DNA of 64,000 nt from Desulfobacteraceae bacterium (GCA_022712835.1 JAFLJU010000389.1:14814-78813), one strand, 5' to 3'; numbered from the stretch's first letter, positions 53,501 to 62,689 are shown. The notes: generated by a model not told the origin, from the sequence alone. Program-made: numbers and translations.

Positions 53501-56035
53501 GGTGGTACTAGCTTACTAGATAGATTTGGTAAAGCTAAAGAAGGTATATCAGTTTCAGATAAATCCATAAAAGACCTAGTCACTACTCACTTACTCACTA
53601 TCATAGATCTATTACAACCTATCCATGATAAAGCTACTGGTACTATCCGTGAAGGTGGATATATAGATCACCTAGCTGATAAAGCTGCTGCTAAAAAGAA
53701 GAGATCCGATAAAGTAGCCTCTAGGAAACAGATACGGGCACGTGGTCGTGGTAGAACAGCAGGTATATTAGGTGGAGGTGGTCTTCTAGGATCAGGTAGT
53801 GGTAGTGGTAGTGAAGCTGAGTCTGGTGGATTCATAGATGGAGCTACTGACTTAGCAGCTATGACGGCAGGTAGCGTAGCTACTGATGCTACTATACGAG
53901 GAGTACGTAATCGTCGTAATAGACCTCCTACTCCAGGTAGAGCTGGATTACTTCGTCGTGCTGGTTCATTAGTATTACGAGGTGGAGCTGCTATTAGTGG
54001 AGTAGTTGGTGGAGCAGCTGGAATTAAAGCTGCTGCTGGTGTTGCTGCTATTGGTGGAGCTAAAGCTGCTGCTGCTGCTGGTCTATTCTTAGCTACTAAT
54101 CCTGTAGGTTGGGGAATACTAGCTGCTGGTGCTGGTTATGGAATATATAGACATACTAGGAGTAAAGGTAAAGTAAAAGATATAGTACGGATACGTAATC
54201 GTGGTTATATGTTACCTGATAAATATATTAGCATTGTCGTGAAGTTAGAAAAAGATACATATAAACATGGCATGGCTAATAAGCCTCTTAGTAATAAGCT
54301 ATATGGTAAGTATATGAAGAAGTTTGGTCTAGATCGTAAAGATGCTAAGCAATTAGACTATTTTAAAGATTGGCATAAGACTATATTCATCCCAGTATTT
54401 CAAACAGGACTGAATATACTAGCTTCAGTCTTTGAGATCACATATGAAGATCAGACAGACTTACCTGATAAGAGTAAGGCAGAATATGCAAGCTTACTAG
54501 ATCAAACAAAAGCTGTATTACATGCTAAGAAATCTAATATCATCCCTACTAAAGAAGGATATGCTAAACATCTAAGTATGATCGATGATGATCAAGTTCC
54601 TAGTAATAAAGAAGATGCACTTAAAGATATCGAATCTTCTGATGATGAGGAGATGTCATTTACTGATAAGGTAAAATCTACCACTAAAACTCTAGCTGGA
54701 TATACCCCATTTGGTTTAGCTGCTAAAGGGTATAGTAAAATATTTGGTAAGACTAAACCTACTGAGATCATCACTGAGGAGAAACCTACTTCATTTAAAG
54801 ATAAATTAGTATCTCGTGTCAAATCATTAGCTATGCTTACTCCAGTAGGTCTTGCTGTGAAAGGACTTAGTAATGTATCTAGTATAAGACGTAAGATTAC
54901 AGGCACTGACGCTACTATCAATCAAGCATCAGTAGATCTTATCAAATCATATGAAGGTATACCGGATGGTGATCCTTCTACATTAAATCTAGACCCTTAT
55001 CTATGTCCTGGTAACGTGTGGACAATCGGATGGGGACATGCTATCACTCATAAGGGTAAACAAGTGAGAGGTAAACATAATAAGAAACTAGCATACAGTA
55101 TATTCCCTGGTGGTATCACTAAACAAGAAGCTGAATCTCTATTAGTACAGGATATCAATGTCAGAGCTAAGCAAGTGATCAAGCGTGTGAAAGTACCATT
55201 ATCTGATAACCAGTTAGGAGCTATCGTCAGTTTCGTATATAACGTAGGTATAGGTAACTTAGCTAAATCTACATTACTTAAGAAACTCAACGCAGGTGAT
55301 TATCAAGGTGCAGCTAATGAATTCTATAAATGGAGGCGTAGTAATGGTCAAGTACTCAAAGGCTTAGTAAGACGTAGGGCTGCTGAGAAAGCATTATTCT
55401 TGTCAGATGATATATCTACTCAGACTAAGGATATAGCTAGTACTGCAAATGTAGGTGAGCAACAACTCATCAAATCAGGTACTGATAAGGTAGAAGTAGA
55501 TGAATCTAATGTACCTACTGATACTGAACAGATAAGTGATATGAAACAAACTGATACTGATAAAGCTAGGGTAGCTACTGAAACTAAACTCAAGAAGATA
55601 TCTACTGAACTAAGTAGTCATACTCGTGCTACAGATAAATATGACAAGATACCTAAAGGTACTAATGTAGTTAGTAAACCAGCTACTGGTGCAATCAAAA
55701 AGGGTACTAAAGAATCTAATATCAATATCAATGTAGAACGTGATCCTAATATAGCTAAACAAACTACTCTAATGAATCGACAATTGAGTGCATTGGACAA
55801 GATAGCTAGATCTTTAGATCATGTAGATCATAATACTAAGGAGTCAAATAAAGTAGTCAGTGATTCACCTAAACATGAAGAAGCTAAGTTACATGATCAA
55901 CTAGAACGATTGATAGAGTCACTTAACAAAGGACAAGTTCCTACAGTGGCAAATCTTAATTTTCCTAGTGGTAATCGAGGATCAGATAGATCTGATATCC
56001 AAGGTGGTATCAATGTAGCTAGGCAGACAGCTTAA
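47552..56035 (+). CDS. Giant tail protein (tape-measure type) with embedded lysozyme domain
   Basis: This is a 2827-residue protein. Order of parts: an acidic Asp-rich start; helical region to about 880; ten repeats of the type KKYAGEKVSQAKSKLDALGV spread over about 890-1545; a tandem duplicated module (VYLKDKVDxGNPxLK ... TQQDLDxGLVD) about 1765-1945; an Arg-rich then Ala/Gly-rich hydrophobic region about 2130-2200 (GLFLATNPVGWGILAAGAGYG), likely membrane-inserting; a GH24 lysozyme domain about 2456-2622 with catalytic Glu, Cys and Thr (KSYEG, YLCPG, WTIGWGH); and a disordered Ser/Lys/Asp tail. phiKZ is known to have a comparable large tail lysozyme. Role: sets or fills the tail and locally digests peptidoglycan at infection. 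Confidence 0.85.
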   Translation: MAKAKDTLTDEGLDNNELELDDFDTDLDMDFDFDADPSDEVKDDRRPVASVDVKSVLKDGLSVETGAMIGGRIRDEFTSIDSGYSAIVDTTSDITRYKDDLLKDIAPTINRVKRVSKMYLPKVEKLLPKKLYEKLDNILHVDDEENRAQSEEQLRTATINSHLSDVFGAQQDIENDRYLRDKTDAMIETGLSGSRHKESVTVLSQVRNILKSNQLFFQGVFKSYLMKSLELKYRQLFISKDMLTNTKGILTTLINKLDSIKHNTSLPDIVKTKYSEEFAALARERIMGAVGQTVGDFTANFRQNMMKNIKENIFEKATTLINEVGGGVAEAAEMSEEQRQMEEEFGEVSDNTSTGLVKSIFKKILVEGGFVAAKAGVGQQRFEDFDAMTKHAMDILPYKLNQLAKSEGLLGSIAGTIMPTHDEERGVLENVYATKGDTPVPFDLITRKSIVEIIPGFLSKIHQQASISTNILKQQLTANLPKKAIGHVLSQVDEEELVFDKTTEDFISASEFKQKRKDELFGDKDERTEDVANIVSQMYASFSRKEGADTELFDEALPDIMKFITNISKHIQVVEPYKILEYLNGGQLSTTDDTYLDWVFTDLDSDARIRLAGILSTTFFKDIDSEDVSESTVDKDAVRDFDQLIARLGSSKDKYVEKLGDINTFGYKRYMKDILGDKTDANLAKEIGDLETSYIEKHGKDKFREDEVLQREYRSKVKKIKSVSGVDHKAIRAIQSDVDIDSIRTGLVSGAEQYTKTYDAREQARDDLSETGVGSRVSDALSSSLSTAVKPAKELLERIAPRLMNRDGDPEAITPDQASDVTDTTGIPNRDATQVSGPGVYIQGSEKELHIPLDRPKRSIIRSLDDTTRKIDTVKNWVGNKVSDIQSSTSVADVKKYAGDKATQAKSKLDELGVTSVADNVTNDVSDKVNSLVSSILTTVGDKLDDKARTDKDDLTEIDTLGRISSTLASSLGTAKEYAGDKVSQAKAKLDALGVTSDTDDQIDTLGSVSGTLASSLGTAKEYAGEKATQAKSKLDTLGVTTDTDETSGKVPSETDTLGVLSSLLNPAKKYAGEKVSQVKSKLDALGVISDEAGKDDLSETDTLGSVSGTLASSLSTVKKYAGKKVSQAKSKLDALDITSDKDDKVPSNVSTKVSDKVNKLVSSILTTVGDKDEQVIPDAVDKDDIGETNVVGRVSSALASSLGTVKKYAGKKVTQAKSKLDDLDIASDTDDKVPHVMDVTDIPNRDSTKVHSKVNKLLSTILTPVADKSDDTDNVPSETDVLGRVSGALASSLGTAKEYAGEKVSQAKSKLDALDITSDKDDKVPSNVSTKVSDKVTNLMSTILTTVGDKLDDTDDLSEIDVVDRVSGTFASGLSTAKKYAGKKVTQAKSKLDALDIISDEVSHVMDVTDIPNQDATKVSSKVTNLMSTILTTVGDKLDDTGETTTPDTDDQIDVVDRVSGTLASLLTPAKEYAGEKVSQAKSKLDALGATTDTDETSSKVPNETDALGRVSSILSSRLSTAKKYAGDKATQAKSKLDALGVTSVADNVTNDVSDKVNNLVSTILTTVGDKPDDTGENATPDTQPAHRTNITSGTSQSDSSNVDEITQLLSSIDSTTTESASDASQWFQSKTNIDMQIIELLMHGNAKGDPEAEKKASILSRAMKLPKIMTRGAIKGTVGYYKAAFNLQKKMFTGAKNMVTGGVSSLLKNNKLGRGISDAFGAGKTIAGKVGSAYDKVLGIYTNVGKYGLDTVKDVFRNKFIDVYLKDKVDLGNPVLKGADIKAGRYQHVDGTKINDSFAIKAPVLDMSTKTVVITQQDLDIGLVDNNNKPLELTVLSRGIRGILGGTKSVITGAFKSIIDTGKQLIRNKFVDVYLKDKVDIGNPLLKAQGIKDGEYIYADGKVVKDSYSITEPVYDNSNNALVTQQDLDTGLVDYANRPLTKDSLLTRGIKGYANIVKGIFGAGKAVVDAGVNVVSGLFKGGGTSLLDRFGKAKEGISVSDKSIKDLVTTHLLTIIDLLQPIHDKATGTIREGGYIDHLADKAAAKKKRSDKVASRKQIRARGRGRTAGILGGGGLLGSGSGSGSEAESGGFIDGATDLAAMTAGSVATDATIRGVRNRRNRPPTPGRAGLLRRAGSLVLRGGAAISGVVGGAAGIKAAAGVAAIGGAKAAAAAGLFLATNPVGWGILAAGAGYGIYRHTRSKGKVKDIVRIRNRGYMLPDKYISIVVKLEKDTYKHGMANKPLSNKLYGKYMKKFGLDRKDAKQLDYFKDWHKTIFIPVFQTGLNILASVFEITYEDQTDLPDKSKAEYASLLDQTKAVLHAKKSNIIPTKEGYAKHLSMIDDDQVPSNKEDALKDIESSDDEEMSFTDKVKSTTKTLAGYTPFGLAAKGYSKIFGKTKPTEIITEEKPTSFKDKLVSRVKSLAMLTPVGLAVKGLSNVSSIRRKITGTDATINQASVDLIKSYEGIPDGDPSTLNLDPYLCPGNVWTIGWGHAITHKGKQVRGKHNKKLAYSIFPGGITKQEAESLLVQDINVRAKQVIKRVKVPLSDNQLGAIVSFVYNVGIGNLAKSTLLKKLNAGDYQGAANEFYKWRRSNGQVLKGLVRRRAAEKALFLSDDISTQTKDIASTANVGEQQLIKSGTDKVEVDESNVPTDTEQISDMKQTDTDKARVATETKLKKISTELSSHTRATDKYDKIPKGTNVVSKPATGAIKKGTKESNININVERDPNIAKQTTLMNRQLSALDKIARSLDHVDHNTKESNKVVSDSPKHEEAKLHDQLERLIESLNKGQVPTVANLNFPSGNRGSDRSDIQGGINVARQTA
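50220..52200 (+). repeat. Ten dispersed coding repeats (amphipathic KxYAGxKxxQAKSKLD units)
   Basis: About ten copies of a ~70-base unit coding for K(K/E)YAGxK(V/A)(S/T)QAKSKLDxLG occur at roughly 160-240-base spacing, separated by Asp/Ser/Val linkers that also repeat (VSDKVNxLVSxILTTVGDK). Long stretches of DNA are identical among copies, for instance GCAGGTGAGAAAGTCTCTCA. Confidence 0.85.
54916..55417 (+). other. Lysozyme domain duplicated from (or to) the endolysin gene
   Basis: The DNA from about 54930 to 55400 is closely related to 38490-38965 of the endolysin gene. The block coding for LCPGNVWTIGWGH is identical over about 40 bases, and the block for VSFVYNVGIGN is also essentially identical. 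The rest differs mainly at synonymous sites. Confidence 0.8.
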
Positions 56036-56049
56036 TTGATAATAACATT

Positions 56050-56085
56050 ATACTCAGAGCGTACTGTTAAGTACGCTCTGAGTAT
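56050..56085 (+). terminator. Hairpin terminator after the giant tail gene
   Basis: Perfect 15-bp stem ATACTCAGAGCGTAC with a 6-base loop. The remaining 170 bases to the next gene contain an imperfect GGTACATC...TACTACC hairpin (56105-56134) and no gene. Confidence 0.7.
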
Positions 56086-56255
56086 CACCTACAAATGTTG
56101 AGAGGTACATCGGGTAAATCCTGATATACTACCTGATCTATTAATAATGAGATCACTGAACAATACTATGTAAAAAGTAGCTTACTACACTTTAAGATAA
56201 CACATCAGTGGTGATGTGATGTGATTAAAGATAATACTAAATAAGGCAGGATAAC

Positions 56256-58040
56256 ATGCCCATCAATAAAGAACAGCATATAGAACAGATAGATTGTAGA
56301 TATGTAACTAGATGTAGCATGTCACCAGACTTTACCACATATCAAGAAGTCATCGAGTTTATATTTGATGATGAAGGACATATGGATAAGGATAATGTCG
56401 TAATCGACTATATCAGTACTGGTAAAGAAATACTAGAAGCTATGGGTAATGCTGGTAAAGCTAAACGTAGAGATACTTCAGTAGGTGGTAATGATGCAGT
56501 GAATTGTTACCATTCATTTAATGAAAATGATGACCTGATACATCCATTACATCAGATCAATGGTGAAGAGTCAAAGGGATTAGGTAGAGTATATAATGAG
56601 ACATTTGATACACAGCAACAGATAATACATATGTCATTTGGTGTACCTGACTTTAAGAGTCTAGCTGGATTCTATACTAAACTCATAGATAGTGATTTAG
56701 CTAAGCTTATGAATAATGGTGATGTATCTATCCTAGGTACTATTGGTACGATCATGGGACGTACATTAGGTACTGTAATCATGTTACCATTCTTACCAGT
56801 AGTATGGGCATCTAAATTACTATCAGGTAATCTATTCCAACCACCAGCTAAGTACTATGAGTTCAAGCCAGCTATGCCTTTATATTACAAGCTAGTAAAT
56901 GTGATGTTAGCTCATTTATCTGTCAATATGGATTTAGTAGATGATGGTAGAGCTGGTGTAAGTGCTGGGACACCAGATCTATTAAAGTTTCATGGAGTAG
57001 ATATACTAACTATCTTGAGTAAGAAATCACACTATGATAATCTGCTAACTGATTATAAATCTATGACTACAGATGAATACGCAAAACAAGTCACTGAAGA
57101 TGATAGTGATAATCCTGGTGGATTCTGGAAAGGTGTAATAGATGGACAAACTGAAGCATTACTATATGTAGGATTTCGTGTAGATAAAGGTATCAGTAAT
57201 ACTGAATCAGCTAGTAACTCTACTAAAGAACCATCAATAGCTTCTGCTATCAATGAAAAGGCAAAGGCTGGTAGAGAAAAGACATTCACACTGAAGAGTC
57301 TAGCTGCTGGTGGTGGTGCTGGTATCGAATCTTTAATAAAAGGTATCACTGGATTCATAGACGGTACTGCTGAAAAATTGATGCTATCGGGTGGATTAGA
57401 GATACTCAAAGGATCTGGTTACATTGATATACCTGAAGTATGGGACTCTAGTGCATTCTCTAAGAGTTACACATTTGATTTCAAGCTAAGGACTGTAGGG
57501 GCTGATAAGTTCTCTATTTTCTATTCACTATATATACAATTAGCTATGATGTTAGCAGGTGCATTCCCAAGAGCTGTAGGTCCTAATGCATATACTTCAC
57601 CATTCCTAGTGAGGGCTTATTGTAAAGGTATGTTTGCTATACCTATGGGAATTATAGATAGCATTACTATCAAGCGTGGAGCTGATGAATATGGTTGGTC
57701 GATTAATCATCTACCTACTCAGATAGATATCTCATTCACTATCAAAGATCTATCTCCTATCATGTATGTAGCATTATCATCAGGATCAGTATGGAAAGAT
57801 GTCTTAGGTCAGAACTCATCGTTTCAAGAATATCTATTGACATTGAGTGGTGTGGGAGTAGCTGATCGTGTATTATTCTCTAAGAATATGATACGACGAG
57901 CTAAGACTATACTCAAGATCAAAGCTAACAATATGTTTAACCCTCAGATGATGGGATTTACATTATCTGCTGGAACAGGTGTCGGTAGAGCTATGGCTCG
58001 AATGTACCCATCATCTAAATTGCCTGATATCAATGGATAA
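56256..58040 (+). CDS. Virion/baseplate-type protein, unknown
   Basis: This 594-residue protein starts MPINKEQHIEQIDC after AGGCAGGATAAC. The middle has a hydrophobic stretch near 165-195 (GTIGTIMGRTLGTVIMLPFLPVVW) and a Gly/Ala-rich segment near 350-370. The C-terminal third is distinctive: SKSYTFDFKLRT near 400, then a helix, ARAYCKGMFAIPMGIIDSITIKRG and LPTQIDISFTIKDLSPIMY, a beta pattern seen in tube-like or baseplate hub proteins of myophages. It lies between the tail lysozyme protein and the RNAP beta gene. A baseplate or tube-initiator role is plausible but not proven. Confidence 0.6.
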   Translation: MPINKEQHIEQIDCRYVTRCSMSPDFTTYQEVIEFIFDDEGHMDKDNVVIDYISTGKEILEAMGNAGKAKRRDTSVGGNDAVNCYHSFNENDDLIHPLHQINGEESKGLGRVYNETFDTQQQIIHMSFGVPDFKSLAGFYTKLIDSDLAKLMNNGDVSILGTIGTIMGRTLGTVIMLPFLPVVWASKLLSGNLFQPPAKYYEFKPAMPLYYKLVNVMLAHLSVNMDLVDDGRAGVSAGTPDLLKFHGVDILTILSKKSHYDNLLTDYKSMTTDEYAKQVTEDDSDNPGGFWKGVIDGQTEALLYVGFRVDKGISNTESASNSTKEPSIASAINEKAKAGREKTFTLKSLAAGGGAGIESLIKGITGFIDGTAEKLMLSGGLEILKGSGYIDIPEVWDSSAFSKSYTFDFKLRTVGADKFSIFYSLYIQLAMMLAGAFPRAVGPNAYTSPFLVRAYCKGMFAIPMGIIDSITIKRGADEYGWSINHLPTQIDISFTIKDLSPIMYVALSSGSVWKDVLGQNSSFQEYLLTLSGVGVADRVLFSKNMIRRAKTILKIKANNMFNPQMMGFTLSAGTGVGRAMARMYPSSKLPDING

Positions 58041-58066
58041 TATCACTCTATAAAAAAGGATCTAGT

Positions 58067-61000
58067 ATGAATCATATACCAGCACTAGAAGTACTAAGTG
58101 AGTTTAAAGTATTTGAACGTAACCAGATGATATTTAGAGAATCTCATCTAATTAACCGTATAACTCAAACTAATAAGAATCTAGTATTCCCTAAGAACAG
58201 TATGTTGCATATACTAGATAACGTATATGATACAACTACTAGTGATACTTTTAATATGGACAGATACCCATACCTACAGGGTAAGAGTGATGTCAAATAT
58301 ATATCACATCTATCTGACTTAGAATTCGATAAGAAAGATATAGGTAAGTTCAGTCATCGCATATATAGGAGTAACTTATTACAGACGCTCACTAAGTTTA
58401 ATAAAGAGTATAGGAAATACTTTATATATGCTAAAGATCCTAATAAGTACTTAGGGAATCGTAATGTCATATTAGTGAATAACTGTAATCCTCTATATAG
58501 GTTACTATCGACAGGCGTAGCTAATATACATCAGTATTATAGGTTTGAAGCTATATTGATACATATGCTAAAGTACATGAGTACTATCGAAAGGAATAAC
58601 TTTCTAGTAGTACCAGTACCTGATAATATCGAGTTCTCTAAAGGTATATTGATAGATTTAGTAAATACTGGTAAGGTATCTAATTCTAAGCTAGTAAGTG
58701 ATAATCACTTTAACTTTTTCATGTTACATCTAGCTATCTTACTTGTAGATAATAAGCATCCATTATCAGCATTCACTTCTATAAGTAATTTTCATTTAGC
58801 TAAGTTAAATATCTGGTTTAGTAATGGTGATAAATCTATCATAGTCAATATAGGAACATTAGCTCAATTAGCAGATAGTAAAGCTAAGGTACTCAAGTTC
58901 ATTAGTAGTATTGTAGAATTATCACAGTGTAGCTCAAATGATACAATCACTACATCCAGTGCTACCGATAGTAAGGATGTATCTGACCTCACTAATATCC
59001 TCATTATCAAAGATGGTCATCAGATATTACTAAGTAGGACATCTCATAAGAAGTTCCCATTTAGTATACCTCACGGATCATTTGATCAAGGTATGACTAT
59101 AGATGAACATGTAGCTTCTCTGAGTATGAAATATCTAGGTGTCAAAGTAAATGATATATCTCAGATAGATGATGAGATCACTATATCAAGTCACTCTCAG
59201 AAGTACCTAGCGCACATTGCTACTTATGAAAGTGTCGATAGATCTACGCTAGAGACTGATATGAAAGTCATCAGGATGACACCATCTGAAGCTCGTGATC
59301 AATTATCTAAACAGCTAGAATCATCAGCTAAAGGTAGTACTGGATATATCCGTACAGAAGTCATCATAGGTATATTAGATAAACTCATAGTCGATAGTAG
59401 AGTCGTCACTAAGGTAGTAACTACTAAAGCTACCGTATCAGCTAAGTTAGTATCAGATGAGAAATATGAAGAGACGTTAGTAGAAGCTAAAGATACATCA
59501 TCTATAGATAGTCTCACTAATGAATTCATTGATACATATGGTGACCTTACCCCTAAACAAAGAGATAGAGCTAAAGTCATATCACAGAAGTATAAATCTA
59601 TCAAGATCGATCACCCATCGGGAGCTAAGACTGTAGGTGAATTACTAGATACTCCAGTAGATCTATCAGTAGAGGCAGATACATTCACTCAAGCTGAAGA
59701 TCACGTAGTAGATAAATCTATGCTCAAGTCATCAATCACTTCGTACGATAAACAGTATAATGAGAAACTCCTCCAGCGTGATATCATATCTAGCGTAGTA
59801 GCTTTTCAAGCTAATGGTCTATTCATGACTGACTATACTGAAGAAGATGAGTCAAATAACTTCACTAGAATCAAGCACGTTAGAGTCAAATTTGAAGATA
59901 TCGCTGGTAAGAGTCATACTGTCAATTTTAAATTACCCATACCAGATGATCAAGGTTATTACTTAGTAGATGGTATCAAATTAGCAATGTCTAAGCAACT
60001 CATCAATATACCTATATGTAAAGTATCTCCAGTAAGAGTATCTCTCATATCTAATTATAATAAGACTATCGTAGAGAAGACTACTTCCATTAGGAATTCA
60101 TTCGTTGATAGTCTAGCTAAGCAAGCTAATAAGTTAGACATAGTACTTACCCCTAAGACTAGTACATTTATAGGACTAGATGTACCATATGAATATAAGA
60201 ATATAGGATCTAGATACTCTAAGGTAGATACTAAAGATTACTCACTCAATTTCATATATGAGGATAGATTTAGTACGTTTAAGATAGATCCTATATTAGA
60301 GAAGAAACTAGGTACAGTATTTGGTAGATCTAAACGTAACCGTAACATCTACATATTCATAAATGTAGATAATATCTGCACCGAGTACGATATCAAAGCT
60401 GGTAACATTATCAATACTAATCAAGCTATCAGTAAGTACTTATCTGAAGATATCCAGATACCAGCTGAATGGTGTAACTTGAAGATACTAGATAAGCAAT
60501 TACCTATCATCTTTCTACTAGCATATAGATTTAAGCTCACTAATATACTCAACTATCTAAGTATCGATTACAAATTCATACATGCTAAGACTAAGTATGA
60601 ATTACTACCTACTGATGTCGTGATCAAGTTTTCAGATGGTAGATTGATCTTTAATAGATACCCACTCAAGCATAGTTATATCTTAAGTGGTCTTAACTTC
60701 TTCCCTACTATGAAGAACTTTAGATTTGATCAGTTAGATGATCCAGATGTATTCTACCAGCTCCTTATGGATAAGCGACTGAGTATCAATTATCTTAAAG
60801 GAATAGATAACTACTTTAGCTTCTTTGTCGACCCTATCACTAGAGATGTATTACTAGAGATGGGTGAACCTACTAATACTAGAGATCTACTCATCAGAGC
60901 TGTCGATATGCTAGTATTAGAGCAAGACAAATCACCTAGCTCTATCAGTAACTTTAGGTTAAGGTCTACTGAGAAATTACCAGCTATCGTCTACAATGAG

Positions 61001-62542
61001 ATATCTAGACAATATGCTAATCACATCAATAGTAACTTCCAATCAGTATCTTTCAGTATCAATACTGAAGCTATATTCCAACGTATCATACAAGATCAAA
61101 CTATGACACTCAAGGAGGAGATAAATCCAATACAAGCTATCAAAGATACCACTAGAGTCACATATACTGGATTTGGTGGACGTACTGCTCAGTCGTTTGT
61201 AGAGCGTGATAGAAATTACCCTAAAGATGCAGTCTCTATCTTGAGTGAGAATACTACAGATAGTGGTAGCGTAGGTATGATATCATCATTATCTGCTGAC
61301 CCAGCTATAGCTAACTTAAGAGGTAAATTAGATACTACTAATGTCATAGATAAATTACCACCTACTCAAGTACTAGGAGATGTATCATTACTCATCCCCA
61401 GTATCACTCATGATGATCCTAAACGTGCTAATTTTGCATATATCCAACTAGGTCATCACGTACCATCTAATCATAGTGAACCTGCTAGATTTGTCACTGG
61501 ACAAGAAAACGTCATAGCTCATAAGACTAGTGATACATTTGCTCATAAAGCAAAAGATAATGGTAAAGTGATATCTATCGATAAAGACCTCGGTATGGTA
61601 AAGATCAAGTATAAAGACAAGACTACTGAAGTCATCAATATAGGTGAGCAATGTGGTGATCTCCCAGGAGCATTCCTATCTCACGATATCGTATTACTAG
61701 ATTCTATCAAAGTAGGTAAGACTGTTAAGAAGGGTGAACTATTAGCTTACCATAAAGGATTCTTTAAGCATGATAATACTACTGATGAAGTCAGTTGGTG
61801 TCATGGTGTATCAGCTAATGTAGCTTTTACTAATAATGAAGTAACATTACTAGATAGCTCATTCATATCTAACGACTTAGCTGATAAGTTACAGTTTGAT
61901 AGTATATACTTAAGGACAGTGATAGTCACTGGTGATATGTTAATTGAGAATCATGTAAATATAGGAGATACGGTAGGATATGATGATACATTATTAAGGT
62001 TGACTTATGATAGTATACTAGGTATAGATACAGATGTAGATGAGCTATTTGAAGATATATCTACAGTAGAGTATAGAGCTAAGAATTCAGGCACTATATT
62101 TGATATCAAAGTATTCTACTCTGGTGAGATCAATAGTAACTTAAAGAAGTTTGTATCTAAGATGACTAAAGGTGATCGTAAGAGAGCTAAGTTAGCAAAA
62201 GATACAGATGATCCCATGCATAAGTATATAACTGAAGTACCACCAGGTACTAAGTTGAAAGGTAGGGAAATCAATGAAGATGAGCTGATGATATGTTTCT
62301 ATATCAAGAAAGCTATCAAAGCTGGTGTCGGTGATAAGATACTAGTTTCATCATCACTGAAGACAGTAATAGGTAGTGTATCTAATGATGAGATCGTTAC
62401 TGAACATGGTGAAGTGGTGGATGTGATATTTGGTGCATTATCTGTCATGGATCGTATCATCCTTTCACCTATCATATCTGGTATATTAGATAAGGTAATA
62501 GTCAGTGCTGAAAAAGATATATTAGATATATGGCACTCTTAG
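58067..62542 (+). CDS. RNA polymerase beta subunit, nearly complete, with N-terminal extension
   Basis: This 1491-residue protein starts MNHIPALEVLSEF after AAAAAAGGATCTAGT. From about residue 565 it follows beta: IPDDQGYYLVDGIKLAMSKQ near 630 (cellular FIINGTERVIVSQL), NFRLRSTEKLPAIVYNEI near 962 (cellular HxGNRRxRxVGEL), DDPKRANFAYIQLGHHVP near 1116 (cellular DANRALMGANMQRQAVP), AGVGDKILVSSSLKTVIG near 1420 (cellular VGDKMAGRHGNKGV, with both catalytic Lys positions) and VDVIFGALSVMDRI near 1451 (cellular VDIVLNPLGVPSRM). It stops there, before the C-terminal clamp. The first 560 residues are extra; residues 308-390 look like a degenerate Nudix fold. In phiKZ the beta subunit is split; here it is joined. 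A subunit of the phage RNAP. Confidence 0.85.
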   Translation: MNHIPALEVLSEFKVFERNQMIFRESHLINRITQTNKNLVFPKNSMLHILDNVYDTTTSDTFNMDRYPYLQGKSDVKYISHLSDLEFDKKDIGKFSHRIYRSNLLQTLTKFNKEYRKYFIYAKDPNKYLGNRNVILVNNCNPLYRLLSTGVANIHQYYRFEAILIHMLKYMSTIERNNFLVVPVPDNIEFSKGILIDLVNTGKVSNSKLVSDNHFNFFMLHLAILLVDNKHPLSAFTSISNFHLAKLNIWFSNGDKSIIVNIGTLAQLADSKAKVLKFISSIVELSQCSSNDTITTSSATDSKDVSDLTNILIIKDGHQILLSRTSHKKFPFSIPHGSFDQGMTIDEHVASLSMKYLGVKVNDISQIDDEITISSHSQKYLAHIATYESVDRSTLETDMKVIRMTPSEARDQLSKQLESSAKGSTGYIRTEVIIGILDKLIVDSRVVTKVVTTKATVSAKLVSDEKYEETLVEAKDTSSIDSLTNEFIDTYGDLTPKQRDRAKVISQKYKSIKIDHPSGAKTVGELLDTPVDLSVEADTFTQAEDHVVDKSMLKSSITSYDKQYNEKLLQRDIISSVVAFQANGLFMTDYTEEDESNNFTRIKHVRVKFEDIAGKSHTVNFKLPIPDDQGYYLVDGIKLAMSKQLINIPICKVSPVRVSLISNYNKTIVEKTTSIRNSFVDSLAKQANKLDIVLTPKTSTFIGLDVPYEYKNIGSRYSKVDTKDYSLNFIYEDRFSTFKIDPILEKKLGTVFGRSKRNRNIYIFINVDNICTEYDIKAGNIINTNQAISKYLSEDIQIPAEWCNLKILDKQLPIIFLLAYRFKLTNILNYLSIDYKFIHAKTKYELLPTDVVIKFSDGRLIFNRYPLKHSYILSGLNFFPTMKNFRFDQLDDPDVFYQLLMDKRLSINYLKGIDNYFSFFVDPITRDVLLEMGEPTNTRDLLIRAVDMLVLEQDKSPSSISNFRLRSTEKLPAIVYNEISRQYANHINSNFQSVSFSINTEAIFQRIIQDQTMTLKEEINPIQAIKDTTRVTYTGFGGRTAQSFVERDRNYPKDAVSILSENTTDSGSVGMISSLSADPAIANLRGKLDTTNVIDKLPPTQVLGDVSLLIPSITHDDPKRANFAYIQLGHHVPSNHSEPARFVTGQENVIAHKTSDTFAHKAKDNGKVISIDKDLGMVKIKYKDKTTEVINIGEQCGDLPGAFLSHDIVLLDSIKVGKTVKKGELLAYHKGFFKHDNTTDEVSWCHGVSANVAFTNNEVTLLDSSFISNDLADKLQFDSIYLRTVIVTGDMLIENHVNIGDTVGYDDTLLRLTYDSILGIDTDVDELFEDISTVEYRAKNSGTIFDIKVFYSGEINSNLKKFVSKMTKGDRKRAKLAKDTDDPMHKYITEVPPGTKLKGREINEDELMICFYIKKAIKAGVGDKILVSSSLKTVIGSVSNDEIVTEHGEVVDVIFGALSVMDRIILSPIISGILDKVIVSAEKDILDIWHS

Positions 62543-62563
62543 AAATCCTATAATACATATATG

Positions 62564-62615
62564 TCCATAGCATACCTATTACGGGTATGCTATGGATGAT
62601 ATGTTTCTATTTTAG
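62564..62615 (+). terminator. Hairpin terminator after the RNAP beta gene
   Basis: TCCATAGCATACC and complement (62564-62596) followed by TGATATGTTTCTATTTTAG. The stem core is shared with several other terminators in the window. Confidence 0.7.
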
Positions 62616-62689
62616 TATATCAGATGACCTCACTTTCAACATGAGTAAAAAGTATATATGTCACCTGATCTTCAAATAGCACATTTTTC

